Both the position numbers and the translations under genes were made by a program. The notes beneath the pieces were generated by a model, which was not told the origin of the DNA, did no database searches, and was given only the letters and a program-made list of their open reading frames with translations. From the NCBI GenBank assembly GCA_018434075.1, contig JAHDQA010000048.1:1-64000 (forward strand): a stretch of 64,000 nucleotides of DNA. The letters run 5' to 3'. The DNA is from Tissierellaceae bacterium. GTDB taxonomy: Bacteria; Bacillota; Clostridia; Tissierellales; Tissierellaceae. Below, one piece after another: positions 1 through 8,870 of this stretch (positions are counted from its first letter, which is position 1; every line of letters begins with the position of its first letter).

Positions 1-141
1 AAAGCCTGTTTTAGTGTATATACGGGTTCATGCAATCAAGATTTTAATTGTCTAACAAAATCAAATAAGTTTAGCACTAATTCTACTAAAATTAGTGCTA
101 ATAATTTAATATTTATGGGACATTTTCAAAAGTGCTTGACA
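1..141. mobile_element. Probable end of an insertion sequence interrupting pilC (partial)
   Basis: Read on the minus strand, PilC coding sequence stops matching its family right after Lys-Asp-Leu and runs into TGTCAAGCACTTTTGAAAAT, then a stop. A TGTCA terminus followed by a GAAAATGTCC-type motif resembles ends of IS21-like elements (5'-TG...CA-3' termini). The bases leftward carry no gene I can recognise and include a strong 12-bp hairpin at 71-101. Only one end is visible, so no target duplication or transposase can be checked. A simple deletion junction is the alternative. Confidence 0.4.
71..101. repeat. Perfect 12-bp inverted repeat, 7-nt loop
   Basis: Arms 71-82 (TTAGCACTAATT) and 90-101 (AATTAGTGCTAA) are perfectly complementary around a 7-base loop. 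There is no U-run next to it, so it is not a classical terminator for the truncated pilC. It lies inside the putative insertion-sequence end and could be part of that element. Confidence 0.75.
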
Positions 142-328
142 GATCTTTCTTTTTTACTTTTTTGGCAAATATTTCGATACCTGCTTCAGCTTCAACATCT
201 CTGTCAATCGAGACAGGCAAGTAGCCATTATTTTTTATCATTCTTAAAACATCATTTTCACTATTCGACTCAACTGAACCACTTACTTTAAATCCATTTT
301 TAGTTATCGCAGTATAGTTGTATTTCAT
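113..328 (-). pseudogene. pilC: PilC/GspF inner-membrane platform protein, N-terminal remnant
   Basis: The 71 codons start like a type IV pilus platform protein: MKYNYTAITKNGFKVSG, an SENDVLRMIKNNGYLPVSI segment, then KKVKKKDLS, where the family continues into the first T2SSF helical domain (usually DL-x-x-F-x-R-Q). Here the reading frame turns into unrelated residues and stops at 113. Full PilC proteins are about 400 aa with three membrane segments, so this remnant cannot form the platform on which PilB and PilT act. It starts 12 bases after pilT with a GGTGATC ribosome binding site and is clearly the next gene of the operon. The missing part could lie beyond the left edge, past an inserted element. 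Confidence 0.8.
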
Positions 329-340
329 TATAGATCACCT

Positions 341-1390
341 TTATAAATATTTTTTAATTTCCTCTTGCGAAATAGCTCTGGAAATAGCTGAGTCCTTTGA
401 AATCTTTCCGGCTTTATATAATTGAATTAAAGAATTATCCATTGTCTGCATCTTATTTTTGGATCCTGTCAACATAGCTGTTTCAATTTGATGTATTTTT
501 GATTCACGAATCAGATTTCTAATAGCGGGTGTTGCAACCATCACTTCAAACGCTGCAACCCTACCATTGCCATCTGCTCTAGGCAACAATTGCTGAGTAA
601 TAATAGCTTGAAGCACAGAAGCTAGCTGTACTCTTACCTGTTGCTGCTGATAAGGCGGAAACACATCTATAATTCTATCAATAGTTTGTGGTGCACCAAT
701 TGTATGCAATGTTGACAAAACAAGATGTCCCGTTTCAGCCGCTGTTATTGCAATTGAAATTGTGTCTAAATCTCTCATCTCTCCAACAAGTATTACATCA
801 GGATCTTCTCTCAATGCTCCTCTTAGTGCATTGGCAAAGCTTTTTGTGTCCGACCCGATTTCCCTTTGATTAACTATCGATTTGTTGTGCTTGTGTAAAT
901 ATTCTATTGGGTCTTCCAAAGTTATAATGTGACATTTTCTGCTCTTATTAATTTTGTCTACCATTGTTGCCAAGGTAGTTGACTTTCCACTTCCAGTTGG
1001 TCCTGTAACAAGTATAAGTCCTCTGGGTAATTCTGTCAATTCACTTATGACATTTGGTAGGCCCAATGAATCCATGGATGGTATATTATATGGGATAATT
1101 CTAAGAGCCATCCCAAAACTGCCTCTTTGCTTATATGCATTAACTCTAAATCTGCTTACACTTTGCATGGAATAAGAAAAATCAAACTCACCTTCATCTA
1201 AAAAATGTTTTAACTGATTTTCATTCATTGTCTGTTTTACCAAATATTCTGTGTCTTCAGGATATAAAATAGTATCACCGTAACTTACTAATTCACCATC
1301 AATTCTGAAAATCGGTGTCACTCCAGCCGTTATATGAATATCCGATGCTTTTCTGCGTATTCCTTCAAGAACAATCTCTTCTATATTCAA
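341..1390 (-). CDS. pilT: Type IV pilus retraction ATPase PilT
   Basis: This 349-aa protein has the usual PilT length. It has the N-terminal PAS-like domain (1-100, with KASDIHIT), a Walker A GPTGSGKS at 130-137, the Asp-box TLEDPIEY around 157-164, and Walker B EDPDVILVGEMRD around 195-207. The PilT-specific AIRNLIRE motif at 289-296 is needed for retraction. It forms a cytoplasmic hexamer that powers pilus depolymerisation. It lies 13 bases after pilB and 12 bases before the broken pilC, so it is part of the same transcript. It lacks the tetracysteine motif of PilB, which supports PilT over a second extension ATPase. Confidence 0.95.
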   Translation of the reverse strand: MNIEEIVLEGIRRKASDIHITAGVTPIFRIDGELVSYGDTILYPEDTEYLVKQTMNENQLKHFLDEGEFDFSYSMQSVSRFRVNAYKQRGSFGMALRIIPYNIPSMDSLGLPNVISELTELPRGLILVTGPTGSGKSTTLATMVDKINKSRKCHIITLEDPIEYLHKHNKSIVNQREIGSDTKSFANALRGALREDPDVILVGEMRDLDTISIAITAAETGHLVLSTLHTIGAPQTIDRIIDVFPPYQQQQVRVQLASVLQAIITQQLLPRADGNGRVAAFEVMVATPAIRNLIRESKIHQIETAMLTGSKNKMQTMDNSLIQLYKAGKISKDSAISRAISQEEIKKYL

Positions 1391-1403
1391 ATTAAAATCA
1401 CCT

Positions 1404-3089
1404 CTATCCTAAAGTAAATCCTACTTTAAGTACTTCCTCATAACTAGTTTGACCTTTTAATGCAATATCTACAGCCGATTCTAACAATGTAGTCATACCA
1501 TTTGCAATTGATTTTTCTCTTATTAAATCTGTTGTTGCATTTGAATCAACAAGCCTTCTAATTTCTTCATTAATGGGCATTATTTCATGTACAGCAGCTC
1601 TCCCTTTGTAGCCTTTATTACATGAGTTGCATCCTACTGCTTTATAAAGTATAACTTCTTTGTCCAGGTTTAAATTAAGCATAGTTTTTTGTGTTTCACT
1701 AGCAATGTAGCTTTCTTTACATATTGGACATAATATTTTTACTAATCTTTGTGATACTATCCCAACAACTGCTGATGATACTATATATGGTTCAACGCCC
1801 ATGTCAATCAGCCTTGCTATTGTAGATGGACTATCATTTGTATGAAGAGTCGAAAGAACTAAATGGCCAGTTATTGCTGCTCTAACTGCTATCTCTGCAG
1901 TTTCACTATCTCTAATTTCTCCAACCATAATTATATCTGGGTCCTGTCTTAATATTGATCTTAATCCCGATGCAAATGTGAGGCCTGACTTAACATTAAC
2001 TTGAACTTGATTAATGCCATTTAGCTTATACTCTACTGGATCCTCTACAGTAATTATATTCTTTTCTACTTGGTTTAATTCGCGCAACACTGTATATAAA
2101 GTAGTCGTTTTTCCACTTCCTGTTGGCCCTGTAACTAGAAGCATTCCATAGGGTTGTCTTAGAATGTCATCAAATAATTTTAAATTGTGTTCACTTAATC
2201 CCAAACCCTCTTTAGTGAAATTAAAACTTGATTTATCTAAAATTCTAATTACAATTTTTTCTCCATAAATTGTTGGCAAAGTCGATATTCTCATGTCAAT
2301 CTCTTTATTGTTAACTTTAGTTTCTACACGGCCATCTTGAGGAATTCTTTTTTCAGCTATATTCATCCGCCCGATGATTTTGATTCTAGTTATTAGTGCA
2401 GATAAACTAGTCTTAGGCAATTTCATAATCTCATGTAAATCTCCGTCAATTCTTAATCTAACTCTAATGTCATCTGAATTTGGTTCAATATGAATGTCAG
2501 AAGCATTTTGTCTGATAGCTTGTTCAATTATAGTATTTATGAGCCTAACAATTGGAGCAGATGCAACTTCTGCTTGTTCTTTATCTATGCTCTCTTCTTC
2601 CTTAAAATCAAGCTGATTATCATTATTAAAACCGTCTAATACTTTTTGGGATATAAGACTCGAATATAATTTATTTATTAATTCTTCAATTTCATTACCT
2701 GTGGCTAAAACAGGTTCTACATCCATCTTGGTATACATTCTAACATCATCAATTGCATAAAAATTAAGCGGATCTTCCATAGCCAGAACAATTTTGTTAT
2801 CCCTAATGTCTATAGGCAGGACCTTATGTTTTCTCATTACCGATTCAGGTAAAAGTTTACTGATATCACTGTTTATTGGATATTTTGCTAAATCTATTTT
2901 GGGAAATCCTAGCTGCATCTCTAAAACTTGTAATATATCATCAGCATCTACCCATCCTTTATCTAATAAAATCTCACCAAGTTTTTTATTGGTACTTTTT
3001 TGCTCTTCTAGAGCTTCCATTAATTGTGATTTGCTTATTTTACCAGAATAAAGTAATATTTCACCAATTTTTAAAGTATTTTTTTGCAT
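1404..3089 (-). CDS. pilB: Type IV pilus assembly ATPase PilB (GspE family)
   Basis: The 561-aa extension ATPase has an MshEN/GspE N-domain (about 1-150; LGEILLDKGWVDADDI) and a linker with the APIVRLINTIIEQAIRQ segment. The ATPase core has Walker A GPTGSGKT (321-328), the VEDPVEY Asp-box (348-354) and Walker B DPDIIMVGEIRD (383-394). Two CxxC pairs at 454-457 and 487-490 form the zinc site typical of PilB/GspE. It drives polymerisation of pilin subunits at the inner face of the membrane. It follows the pilin-like gene by 13 bases. As the partner platform PilC is interrupted here, function depends on an intact copy elsewhere. Confidence 0.95.
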   Translation of the reverse strand: MQKNTLKIGEILLYSGKISKSQLMEALEEQKSTNKKLGEILLDKGWVDADDILQVLEMQLGFPKIDLAKYPINSDISKLLPESVMRKHKVLPIDIRDNKIVLAMEDPLNFYAIDDVRMYTKMDVEPVLATGNEIEELINKLYSSLISQKVLDGFNNDNQLDFKEEESIDKEQAEVASAPIVRLINTIIEQAIRQNASDIHIEPNSDDIRVRLRIDGDLHEIMKLPKTSLSALITRIKIIGRMNIAEKRIPQDGRVETKVNNKEIDMRISTLPTIYGEKIVIRILDKSSFNFTKEGLGLSEHNLKLFDDILRQPYGMLLVTGPTGSGKTTTLYTVLRELNQVEKNIITVEDPVEYKLNGINQVQVNVKSGLTFASGLRSILRQDPDIIMVGEIRDSETAEIAVRAAITGHLVLSTLHTNDSPSTIARLIDMGVEPYIVSSAVVGIVSQRLVKILCPICKESYIASETQKTMLNLNLDKEVILYKAVGCNSCNKGYKGRAAVHEIMPINEEIRRLVDSNATTDLIREKSIANGMTTLLESAVDIALKGQTSYEEVLKVGFTLG

Positions 3090-3102
3090 TTTTGTCCTCT
3101 TT

Positions 3103-4224
3103 CTATTTATTAGTTATTTCGAACTCTCCATCTTCACCATTATATATTGAAATCTCACCAAATGATATTGATTGTACAGCTCCCTCTCCTAAAGAATTAC
3201 CACCAATAGGTAATGTTATGTTAATAGGGTTATTATTTAAAGTAATAATTAATTTCTTTTTATCGGCAGAAGAAACCTCTGCTGTCAAAATATTATTAGA
3301 ACCACCAAAAGAACTGTCTAACGTTATTTTAAATTTATCTGGAGACCTTACTTCTTGGTTAAATGTAATCTCTATTGTTTTATCCATATCAAATGTTGCA
3401 GATTCAACAATTATTGGTTTCGTCACATAAACATAATTACTAATTTTCTCTTCTCCAATTCTTCCAGCAATAGAGTATGGAGTAATTCCATATCTGATAT
3501 ACCTATTACCAAATCTATCTATTATCTCTTTATCACTTAACTCTAAATTAGTTTTTAATTCATATGAACTTAACCTGTTATAATTATCTTTTATATTTGG
3601 TATGAAAGATAAGCCTTCAGATTCAGCATATGGCAATTGTTTTTTAGCTTCATTCCACTCTTTAATTGCAAAGTATCTTTTCATGTCATCTCCAGGATTA
3701 GTATTATATTCGATTTCATCTGATATATACCATCTGTAAACACTCATCAAATAATCCGACTTTGTGGAAGATGTAACTGAAACTTCTGCCACAAACATTT
3801 CCCAGGTTTCATCCAAAACATCCACAAATAGTGGCTGAGGACTGTATGGTTCATTAGTACCAATTTTATTAATTTTAATATCAGGATTAGAAGATAATAC
3901 TGGGATATTGTAATTTATTGTTTCTTTTGGTATATATGCTATAATTTCGTTATTGTTACTTGTAGTCAATTTGATCTCATGTGCTGAAATAGTCTTATCA
4001 AATATTTCAAAATTTTTTTGTGGATCTGTAGGATCTAATTTTTTCTTTTCTTTAATTAAATTCTCCATATTTTGTTGTACAGTATACATGTTTATAGTTC
4101 TATCTTCCATGTTTACTATATTTTTATAACCAAAAGAAATTGAAGTAATAAAATACGTTGCTATTAAACCCAATAGAGCTATAGATAAAATTAATTCTAT
4201 TAGCGTATAACCTTTTTCCTTCAT
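3103..4224 (-). CDS. Type IV pilin-like protein with N-terminal methylation motif
   Basis: The 373-aa protein begins with a short basic leader, KEKG, then YTLIELILSIALLGLIATYFI: a prepilin cleavage site after Gly with Glu at mature position 5 and one hydrophobic helix. The remaining ~330 residues are hydrophilic and predicted extracellular; I recognise no named domain. The C-terminal part (about 280-370, beginning VESATFDMDKTIEITFNQEV) resembles a beta-rich, Ig-like fold, which is an inference only. It is far longer than a major pilin (120-170 aa), so a minor or tip pilin is likely. RBS TAGGAGGTACC sits 5 bases before the ATG. It lies between the vWA-pilin and pilB. Confidence 0.8.
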   Translation of the reverse strand: MKEKGYTLIELILSIALLGLIATYFITSISFGYKNIVNMEDRTINMYTVQQNMENLIKEKKKLDPTDPQKNFEIFDKTISAHEIKLTTSNNNEIIAYIPKETINYNIPVLSSNPDIKINKIGTNEPYSPQPLFVDVLDETWEMFVAEVSVTSSTKSDYLMSVYRWYISDEIEYNTNPGDDMKRYFAIKEWNEAKKQLPYAESEGLSFIPNIKDNYNRLSSYELKTNLELSDKEIIDRFGNRYIRYGITPYSIAGRIGEEKISNYVYVTKPIIVESATFDMDKTIEITFNQEVRSPDKFKITLDSSFGGSNNILTAEVSSADKKKLIITLNNNPINITLPIGGNSLGEGAVQSISFGEISIYNGEDGEFEITNK

Positions 4225-4235
4225 AATGGTACCTC

Positions 4236-5753
4236 CTAATTAGGCCCTCCGATATGCCAAAGTGCATCAGATATTTCCCTTTGTATAGATAAAAAAATTT
4301 GATTTAATGCTTCTTGACTGTCGGCTGTATAAAAAACTTTATCACCTCTTGTGGCCATAGCTATATCTTCGAGGCTCCCGTAATCTGATTGTTTACTAGA
4401 AAACCCAATGACAAAAACATTTATAGCTTCATTTGTTCCGTTTTTATATGATCTTACCATTTCACCAATTTCATCAACGTATTGTGTACCATAAGGATCT
4501 AGATTTGATCCATTTCCTATTATAATGCCATTTGGATACTGAATTATATTGCTATCTCTACTAGTCTTCCTATTAGAAGAAACATTACCATCACCTGTAA
4601 AATAAGATGTGGAAGTTCTATTGTAATAATAAGTATACCTTATAAAAATAATCCCTTTCTTTTCAGTTTTATAATGTTCATATATTTGTCCTTCATGAAT
4701 TATTGTTTGTCCTTGGTCACTATCAAAATCAATAATATCCATTGGGGTGTCTACATAATATTCTGTTGCACTTGCAAATGTTGTAACCCCATCAACTAAA
4801 ATTATCATAAAATTTTTATTCGTTTTATTTATATTTTCTTCTTTTTCATTGAATTCTTTTATTCTATAATAACCCCTTCTTATCCCATCTCCAGTATTCG
4901 TCCCCCCGTTTGCAGTTAAAGAATTAATAATATTAGTAAAATAATTTGTATTTTCATCTATATTTACTTTTACATTCACCATTTCTCTTGCTCCATTAGC
5001 CGTGGTATTAAAAGGTACTAAACTCACATAGATATTAGGGTAATCTGAAAACCCATCCACGAGTTTTTTGGCCTCATTTTTCATTATTTCTAATCTGCTT
5101 TTATTGTTATTATTTGGTTTCCCACCACTTAATGTATCCGCCATACTTCCAGAAGTATCTAGCACCATACTAACTACTGCCTGTGAATTAGAAACTTCTG
5201 TTAGTTTTTTGTCATTCCTGTATGCTAATGTATTAGCAACTTTCCCATAAGCTCTGTCTACAACTTGAAGTGAGTTCATGCTCTCTAATCCAGAATTAAT
5301 ACTTCTATCACCTTTTTCTGGATTTTTCACAGTTAAAGTGAATTCTAAAACATTGTCTTCATTTGGTTTGGAATTTTTATTATATACTATATCCAATGTA
5401 GAGCCATCATCAACACTCAGTAGTTCTACTTGCTTATGTGTATTAGTTGTATTATCCCATCTCCATTCAACTAACTTATCTTTTGTGTCGTTTAGCATAA
5501 TATAATTCCATTCTTCGGTAAGTTTATTTGCATTGTCTCTGTGAAGGATAAATACTCCTCCAGAATCTCTAATAGTGTTATTTAAAACCGTTGCTGCAAC
5601 TCTAATATCAGATTGTATGTCAAATTCTTCAAAACTCATACTTTCCGCCTTTTGTCCAAGCAAAAACATACTTGTCGCTGTAGGCACTACGAGACCGATT
5701 ATAGCTAATACAAGTATCAATTCAATTAATGTGACAGCTTTTCTATTTTTCAT
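4236..5753 (-). CDS. Pilin-like protein with von Willebrand factor A domain (putative tip adhesin)
   Basis: The 505-aa protein combines a prepilin N-terminus (KNRKA, then VTLIELILVLAIIGL, Glu at +5) with a vWA domain from about residue 194 to 495. The MIDAS metal site is visible: DTSGSM at 199-204, the Thr in GGTNTGDG (about 283-290), and Asp in ILVDGV (about 321). About 90 residues (325-420), rich in Tyr/Asn/Ser, are inserted in the vWA fold. vWA proteins are known at the tips of several pili (PilY1, streptococcal tip pilins), so surface adhesion is the likely role. I chose ATG at 5753, not the upstream in-frame ATG at 5768, because GGGAGCTG lies 8 bases before it. Cleavage would follow Ala rather than the usual Gly. 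Confidence 0.8.
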   Translation of the reverse strand: MKNRKAVTLIELILVLAIIGLVVPTATSMFLLGQKAESMSFEEFDIQSDIRVAATVLNNTIRDSGGVFILHRDNANKLTEEWNYIMLNDTKDKLVEWRWDNTTNTHKQVELLSVDDGSTLDIVYNKNSKPNEDNVLEFTLTVKNPEKGDRSINSGLESMNSLQVVDRAYGKVANTLAYRNDKKLTEVSNSQAVVSMVLDTSGSMADTLSGGKPNNNNKSRLEIMKNEAKKLVDGFSDYPNIYVSLVPFNTTANGAREMVNVKVNIDENTNYFTNIINSLTANGGTNTGDGIRRGYYRIKEFNEKEENINKTNKNFMIILVDGVTTFASATEYYVDTPMDIIDFDSDQGQTIIHEGQIYEHYKTEKKGIIFIRYTYYYNRTSTSYFTGDGNVSSNRKTSRDSNIIQYPNGIIIGNGSNLDPYGTQYVDEIGEMVRSYKNGTNEAINVFVIGFSSKQSDYGSLEDIAMATRGDKVFYTADSQEALNQIFLSIQREISDALWHIGGPN

Positions 5754-5768
5754 TTTATCAGCTCCCAT

Positions 5769-6191
5769 CTAATTAACCCAAACTTGTTCTCCAGGATCTT
5801 CAGGATTAATGTATAAAACTCTAGTGTATGTAATATCTGTATCGTTCAAAGTAGAAGTTGACTTTATTTCTATCCAGCTAGGGTAATTTTCATTATTAGA
5901 TTGCTTTGCTATTATAGTAATTTGTCCATTATCTAGTATTAAATCTTCGTCATAAATTTTATTTTTATCAGCTCTAATTTTATTAAATAACTCATTGTTG
6001 TTTTTAAAAAGTGCTTCTTTTGCTAACTCGGCCCCTGAATAAGCTAGATAGTAAGCTTCCATCTTTTGTTCCTGCAATTTTATTTGTTGATTGTTTGTAT
6101 TTAATAAGTGTAAAACCACTGACATGAAAAGTATTAATATCGTAAATATTAATAGAGAGAAAACTAGAAAACTTCCTTTTCTTTTTCTCAT
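5769..6191 (-). CDS. PilX-like minor pilus assembly protein
   Basis: The 140-aa protein has a basic start (MRKRKGS), one N-terminal membrane helix (about 8-30) and the segment KMEAYYLAYSGAELAKEALF, which matches the N-terminal signature of PilX-type minor pilins. Unlike the next two genes it has no Glu five residues after the possible Gly-Ser cleavage site, so processing by prepilin peptidase is uncertain. It is the first gene of the operon, with AAAGGAG 7 bases before the ATG and AT-rich promoter DNA upstream. A pilus-initiation role is inferred from position and signature. Confidence 0.7.
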   Translation of the reverse strand: MRKRKGSFLVFSLLIFTILILFMSVVLHLLNTNNQQIKLQEQKMEAYYLAYSGAELAKEALFKNNNELFNKIRADKNKIYDEDLILDNGQITIIAKQSNNENYPSWIEIKSTSTLNDTDITYTRVLYINPEDPGEQVWVN

Positions 6192-6232
6192 AAAAATGCT
6201 CCTTTAAATAACTTAATATAATATTAATTATT

Positions 6233-6261
6233 ATAATACTCTGTATTTATAAAATATTCAA
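6233..6261 (-). promoter_or_regulatory. Candidate sigma-70-type promoter of the pilus operon
   Basis: On the minus strand TTGAAT (6261-6256) and TATTAT (6238-6233) are 17 bases apart, about 40 bases before the pilX-like start. The surrounding 150 bases (6192-6343) are extremely AT-rich and offer other TATAAT matches, so this is the best of several candidates. Confidence 0.4.
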
Positions 6262-6335
6262 TAAATTTTTATTATAACAATAAATACAAGTAGTCTATCC
6301 TATTTTTATTTTACCACTTTAAAGCATTATTTGCA

Positions 6336-6359
6336 ACAAAAAAAGCAGGTTGCCCTGCT
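6336..6359 (-). terminator. Rho-independent terminator after udk
   Basis: On the minus strand AGCAGG-GCAA-CCTGCT is followed by a run of seven T. The hairpin overlaps the udk stop codon (6358-6360) and separates the housekeeping operon from the pilus operon. Confidence 0.85.
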
Positions 6360-6984
6360 AAAATTTTTGCCTGATTATGTCATTAACTTTTGTCACGATT
6401 ATATCTATAGCTACTCTATTGTACCCGCCCTCAGGAATAATAATGTCAGCATATCTCTTTGTGGGTTCTACAAACTGCAAATGAGCTGGTCTTACAGTAT
6501 TCATATATTGATTTATTACCGATTCAAGTGTCCTTCCTCTATAATTGATATCTCGATTAATCCTTCTTATCACACGCACATCAGCATCTGTATCAACGAA
6601 AATTTTTATATCCATCATATTTCTTAATTCTTCATCGTATAATATCAATATACCTTCTAATATGATTATATCTTTTGGTTCTACCAATATCGTTTCTTTT
6701 TTGCGGTTGTGATTTTCAAAGTCATAAATTGGTTTCTCAATCGGCTCCCAATTAATTAATTTTCTTAAATGATTTATTAAAAGCTGATTGTCAAATGCAA
6801 ACGGATGATCATAGTTAGTCTTTACTCTCTCTTCAAAACTTAAATCGCTTTGATCTTTGTAATACGAATCTTGTTCAATTACTGCGACATTTTTATCAGT
6901 GATAGCTTTGTAAATTTCATTTGTTACTGTAGATTTACCAGAGCCTGTACCTCCAGCTATTCCAATGATTATAGGGTTTTTCAT
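6358..6984 (-). CDS. udk: Uridine kinase
   Basis: The 208-aa kinase phosphorylates uridine and cytidine to UMP and CMP in pyrimidine salvage. It has the P-loop GGTGSGKST (11-19) directly at the N-terminus, the EQDSYYKD substrate segment, and NYDHPFAFD and [23 protein letters not shown], which are all typical of bacterial Udk. The length is normal. The ATG overlaps the stop of the U32 gene by four bases (ATGA), so translation is coupled. The order trmR-trhP-udk matches Bacillus subtilis yrrM-yrrN/O-udk. Confidence 0.96.
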   Translation of the reverse strand: MKNPIIIGIAGGTGSGKSTVTNEIYKAITDKNVAVIEQDSYYKDQSDLSFEERVKTNYDHPFAFDNQLLINHLRKLINWEPIEKPIYDFENHNRKKETILVEPKDIIILEGILILYDEELRNMMDIKIFVDTDADVRVIRRINRDINYRGRTLESVINQYMNTVRPAHLQFVEPTKRYADIIIPEGGYNRVAIDIIVTKVNDIIRQKF

Positions 6985-8216
6985 TTATCATCATCTCTTT
7001 TCTTTCGAATCAAATAAAAAGGTTTAACTTGGTTATAAATCTTTGTCTTAATTATTTGTTGAGCATGAGGTGCAGATTCTATAGGCTCATCTTCTTCATT
7101 CCACATGTTTTCTATCTTAAATTCAAAATAATTCATGTCTGGTCCGAATATTTCTACGACATCTCCTACTTTAATTCTGTTTCTTTGTTCTATTGTCGCT
7201 ATTTGCGCGCTTTCATCATAATCTAAAATCATCCCTACAAAATCATATTTTCGAATATATGAATTTGTCGTAAATACTTGTGCATTAGTTTTTGCTTCAT
7301 TGTAGAAAAATCCAGTTGTAAAATCTCTGTGGCTTACTTTTCGCAATTCTTCAAGTAGTTTTTCATCGAATTTATAATTAAGCGGGTCTTTATAATAGTC
7401 ATCTATAGCCTTGCGATAAGCTCCTACTACGGTTGCTACGTAATATGGGCTTTTTACTCTTCCTTCGATTTTAAAACTCTTTATGCCAGCTTCTACCAAT
7501 TCATCAATATGATCGATCATACATAAATCTTTTGAATTAAATATAAAGGTGCCTTCTTCATGTTCTTCTATCGGGAAATATTCTCCAGGCCTTTTCTCTT
7601 CAACTACATTATATTTGTATCTACATGGTTGAGCACAATCTCCCCTATTTGCATCTCTACCTGTCATGTAACTGCTCAATAAACATCTTCCAGAATAGCT
7701 CATGCACATTGCTCCATGAACAAAAACTTCTAATTCTAAATCATTAGGCGCTTTTTTTGATATAGCTCTTATTTCATCTAGCGTCAATTCCCTTGCCAGT
7801 ACTATTCTTTTGATTCCGAGATTATACCAAAACATAATAGTTTCAAAATTTGTAACACTCGCTTGAGTACTTAAATGTATTGGTAAATCTTTAGCCACAC
7901 TTCTGACGATATTAAAAATACCAGGGTCTGAAACAATCACAGCATCTATGCCAATATCATTAAGACTCTTTACATATTCATCTAATCCATTTAAATCTTC
8001 ATCGTGTGGTACTATATTTAATGTCACATAGACTTTTTTATCTAGTTCATGTGCAAATTCAACAGCTTTTTTTATATCTTCTAATGTGAAATTTTTAGAA
8101 GCTTTTCTCAGTCCAAATGCCTCCCCACCTAAATAAACAGCATCTGCACCATATATGATAGCCATCTTTAATTTCTCTAGGTCACCTGCTGGAGCCAACA
8201 ATTCAACTCTATCCAA
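6981..8216 (-). CDS. trhP: U32 family protein, TrhP-like tRNA wobble uridine hydroxylation factor
   Basis: This U32 'peptidase/collagenase' family member of about 411 aa starts [14 protein letters not shown] and has the cysteine-rich block [19 protein letters not shown]...[11 protein letters not shown], whose conserved Cys suggest a metal or Fe-S site. Family members TrhP (E. coli, B. subtilis) take part in forming 5-hydroxyuridine at tRNA position 34 with prephenate-derived cofactors; peptidase activity is not the housekeeping role. I place the start at TTG 8216, seven bases after GGGGG; the TTG at 8222 would sit only one base from it. The methyltransferase immediately upstream would use its product. 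Direct evidence of substrate is lacking. Confidence 0.85.
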   Translation of the reverse strand: MDRVELLAPAGDLEKLKMAIIYGADAVYLGGEAFGLRKASKNFTLEDIKKAVEFAHELDKKVYVTLNIVPHDEDLNGLDEYVKSLNDIGIDAVIVSDPGIFNIVRSVAKDLPIHLSTQASVTNFETIMFWYNLGIKRIVLARELTLDEIRAISKKAPNDLELEVFVHGAMCMSYSGRCLLSSYMTGRDANRGDCAQPCRYKYNVVEEKRPGEYFPIEEHEEGTFIFNSKDLCMIDHIDELVEAGIKSFKIEGRVKSPYYVATVVGAYRKAIDDYYKDPLNYKFDEKLLEELRKVSHRDFTTGFFYNEAKTNAQVFTTNSYIRKYDFVGMILDYDESAQIATIEQRNRIKVGDVVEIFGPDMNYFEFKIENMWNEEDEPIESAPHAQQIIKTKIYNQVKPFYLIRKKRDDDK

Positions 8217-8218
8217 AC

Positions 8219-8866
8219 TCAATCCCCCTTATATGTTAATGCTACCCCATCTCCTATAGGTATTATAGAAGTTATGTAGCCATCTATCGTAGTTATATAT
8301 TCTAAATAATTTCTCATATTTTTCACGATTGTTCTCTTTCTTCTGTGAATAGAATCATCAACAGCCGTCATACCCTTGTACAGTACATTATCTGATATGA
8401 TCACACCACCATTATTTAGCATGTCTTTTCCCATATCAAAATACTCTTTATATCTAGATTTATTTGCATCTATGAAAATTAAATCATATTTTTTAGTCAA
8501 TAGTGGCAATACTGAAATCGCATCCCCTTCTATCACTTGAATATTATTTGATAAATTAGCATTATTGATGTTATTTATTGCAATATCAACTAGCAGTGGA
8601 TCTAACTCAATAGTTGTTATCTTACACTCTAAATTTAAACTCTGAGCCATCAAAATAGATGAATAACCAATAGCAGTACCAATTTCAAGTATTTCTTTAG
8701 GTTTAATCATCTTTAGTAAAACTCTTAATAATTGAGCAGTCTCTTTTTGTAGAATGGGAATTTTGTTGATATTAGCATATGTTCTCAATTCATTTAAGAA
8801 TTTTGATTCTTCAGAGTATAAACTTTGAATATAATTAATAACTTTATCATTTATTATATCAGACAT
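8219..8866 (-). CDS. trmR: O-methyltransferase, TrmR-like (tRNA 5-hydroxyuridine methylation)
   Basis: The protein of about 215 aa is a SAM-dependent class I methyltransferase of the O-methyltransferase-3 family: EIGTAIGYSSILMA (SAM motif I), TTIELDP, VIEGDA, YDLIFIDANKSRYKEYF and ISDNVLYKG. B. subtilis TrmR (YrrM) of this family methylates 5-hydroxyuridine 34 to 5-methoxyuridine, and the neighbouring U32 gene supports the same role. The longest ORF starts at 8926 but overlaps queT by 56 bases. I choose ATG 8866, which lies four bases after the queT stop and matches the family's N-terminus (MSDIINDKV). Confidence 0.85.
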   Translation of the reverse strand: MSDIINDKVINYIQSLYSEESKFLNELRTYANINKIPILQKETAQLLRVLLKMIKPKEILEIGTAIGYSSILMAQSLNLECKITTIELDPLLVDIAINNINNANLSNNIQVIEGDAISVLPLLTKKYDLIFIDANKSRYKEYFDMGKDMLNNGGVIISDNVLYKGMTAVDDSIHRRKRTIVKNMRNYLEYITTIDGYITSIIPIGDGVALTYKGD

Positions 8867-8870
8867 CGCT

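Noticed and set aside
2876..3430. 184-codon plus-strand frame
   Set aside because: It lies across pilB and the pilin-like gene on the opposite strand, has no ribosome binding site and reads as low-complexity hydrophobic residues; it is a shadow of real genes.
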